Program-made: the position numbers and the translations under genes
NCBI RefSeq assembly: GCF_963855985.1
Contig: NC_087096.1
Location: 15,190,001-15,254,000 of the forward strand
Source: Ostrinia nubilalis
Taxonomy: Eukaryota; Arthropoda; Insecta; Lepidoptera; Crambidae
Length of the DNA stretch: 64,000 nt
Direction of reading: 5' to 3'
Shown here: one piece after another, positions 63,779-64,000 of the stretch
Numbering within the stretch: position 1 is the stretch's first letter
Layout: each line of letters begins with the position of its first letter
Notes under the pieces: generated by a model
What the model saw: only the letters and a program-made list of their open reading frames with translations
The model's database searches: none
What the model was told of the DNA's origin: nothing

Positions 63779-64000
63779 TTCGAGCATGATAAAGACTATT
63801 TTTACACAATTTTTGAGCAGATTGATTATCGTTAAAAATTGTAATTTTAACATCTCTATTTAAAATATCTTTCAACAACTTACAAATGAATAAGCCTTCT
63901 TTACAAGAGTCAGCTAAAGAGATGTATTCAGCTTCAGTGCTCGACAAAGCTACGGTCTATTGTTTACTGCTTTCCCATGAAATAACTGACTTACCCAACT
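63779..64000 (-). pseudogene. Copia RNase H, N-terminal part, with premature stop
   Basis: From the window edge the minus strand encodes V-I-S-W-E-S-S-K-Q, then a TAG stop at 63957-63959, then T-V-A-L-S-S-T-E-A-E-Y and later D-N-Q-S-A and N-S-L-Y-H-A. These are the conserved RNase H blocks of Ty1/copia polyproteins with the catalytic S-T-E-A-E region present. The frame is cut at the hAT insertion. The in-frame stop replaces a residue just before the T-V-A-L-S-S block. Confidence 0.9.

Larger units (their letters stand above)
60472..64000 (-). mobile_element. Ty1/copia retrotransposon 3' part, twice interrupted
   Basis: Reading from the right edge on the minus strand: end of the integrase-RT-RNase H polyprotein (to 61764), a 3' untranslated part, a purine-rich tract and one LTR (60472-60649). 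Insertions lie at 60731-61627 and 61936-63778. Removing them leaves roughly 790 bp in the window. The 5' LTR, gag, integrase and most of RT would lie beyond position 64000. A premature stop at 63957-63959 shows the element is dead. Confidence 0.85.

Overview
The window looks like non-coding nuclear DNA of a moth or butterfly (Lepidoptera). It is AT-rich. The longest open frame is 167 codons, and it belongs to a retrotransposon. No conserved host gene is visible. Repeats typical of lepidopteran genomes occur throughout: more than 25 truncated 3' ends of RTE-clade non-LTR retrotransposons, short non-autonomous Helitrons ending in CTAGT, tRNA-derived SINE and LINE tails, many fold-back MITEs, and non-autonomous hAT and piggyBac elements. 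This repertoire is the basis for the assignment; the species cannot be named from the sequence. The window is probably intergenic or one long intron. One possible 209-bp exon (15953-16161, + strand) is the only host-coding candidate.

Layout. 1-12.7 kb: a CpG-dense edge, scattered RTE tails, a 323-bp hAT MITE (4344-4666), several fold-back MITEs, a solo-LTR-like insertion inside an RTE relic (10871-10999) and short motif arrays. 13-20.2 kb: a dense nest of inverted repeats (12986-13377, 13373-18166, 18163-20158) holding a minisatellite (16390-17815) whose units become more alike towards its right end, and the exon candidate. 20-28 kb: mostly anonymous sequence with RTE tails, MITEs and a Penelope-like terminal repeat. 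28-31.4 kb: a Helitron with internal tandem units, a fold-back element whose hairpin has collapsed, and a piggyBac-like element with TTAA target sites and two short open frames. 31-42 kb: sparse, with Helitrons, MITEs, a Penelope-like palindrome, two compact hairpins and a 205-bp hAT with perfect target duplications. 42-57 kb: the longest RTE coding relic (42944-43447), the intact-hairpin sister of the 29-kb element (44192-44970), and many RTE and MITE fragments. 57-60.4 kb: CAGGGTG-ended fold-back elements, two abutting Helitrons, a GC-rich non-LTR 3' region and a SINE. 60.5-64 kb: the 3' part of a Ty1/copia retrotransposon on the minus strand, split by two insertions that each carry a further element.

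Nothing here works as a host pathway. The content is a record of layered transposition, in which target-site duplications and interrupted homologies give the order of events. The most informative parts are the nested copia locus, the pair of fold-back elements differing by loss of a hairpin, the graded minisatellite, and the piggyBac-like element. All boundaries were read by eye from the sequence; no alignment or database search was run.
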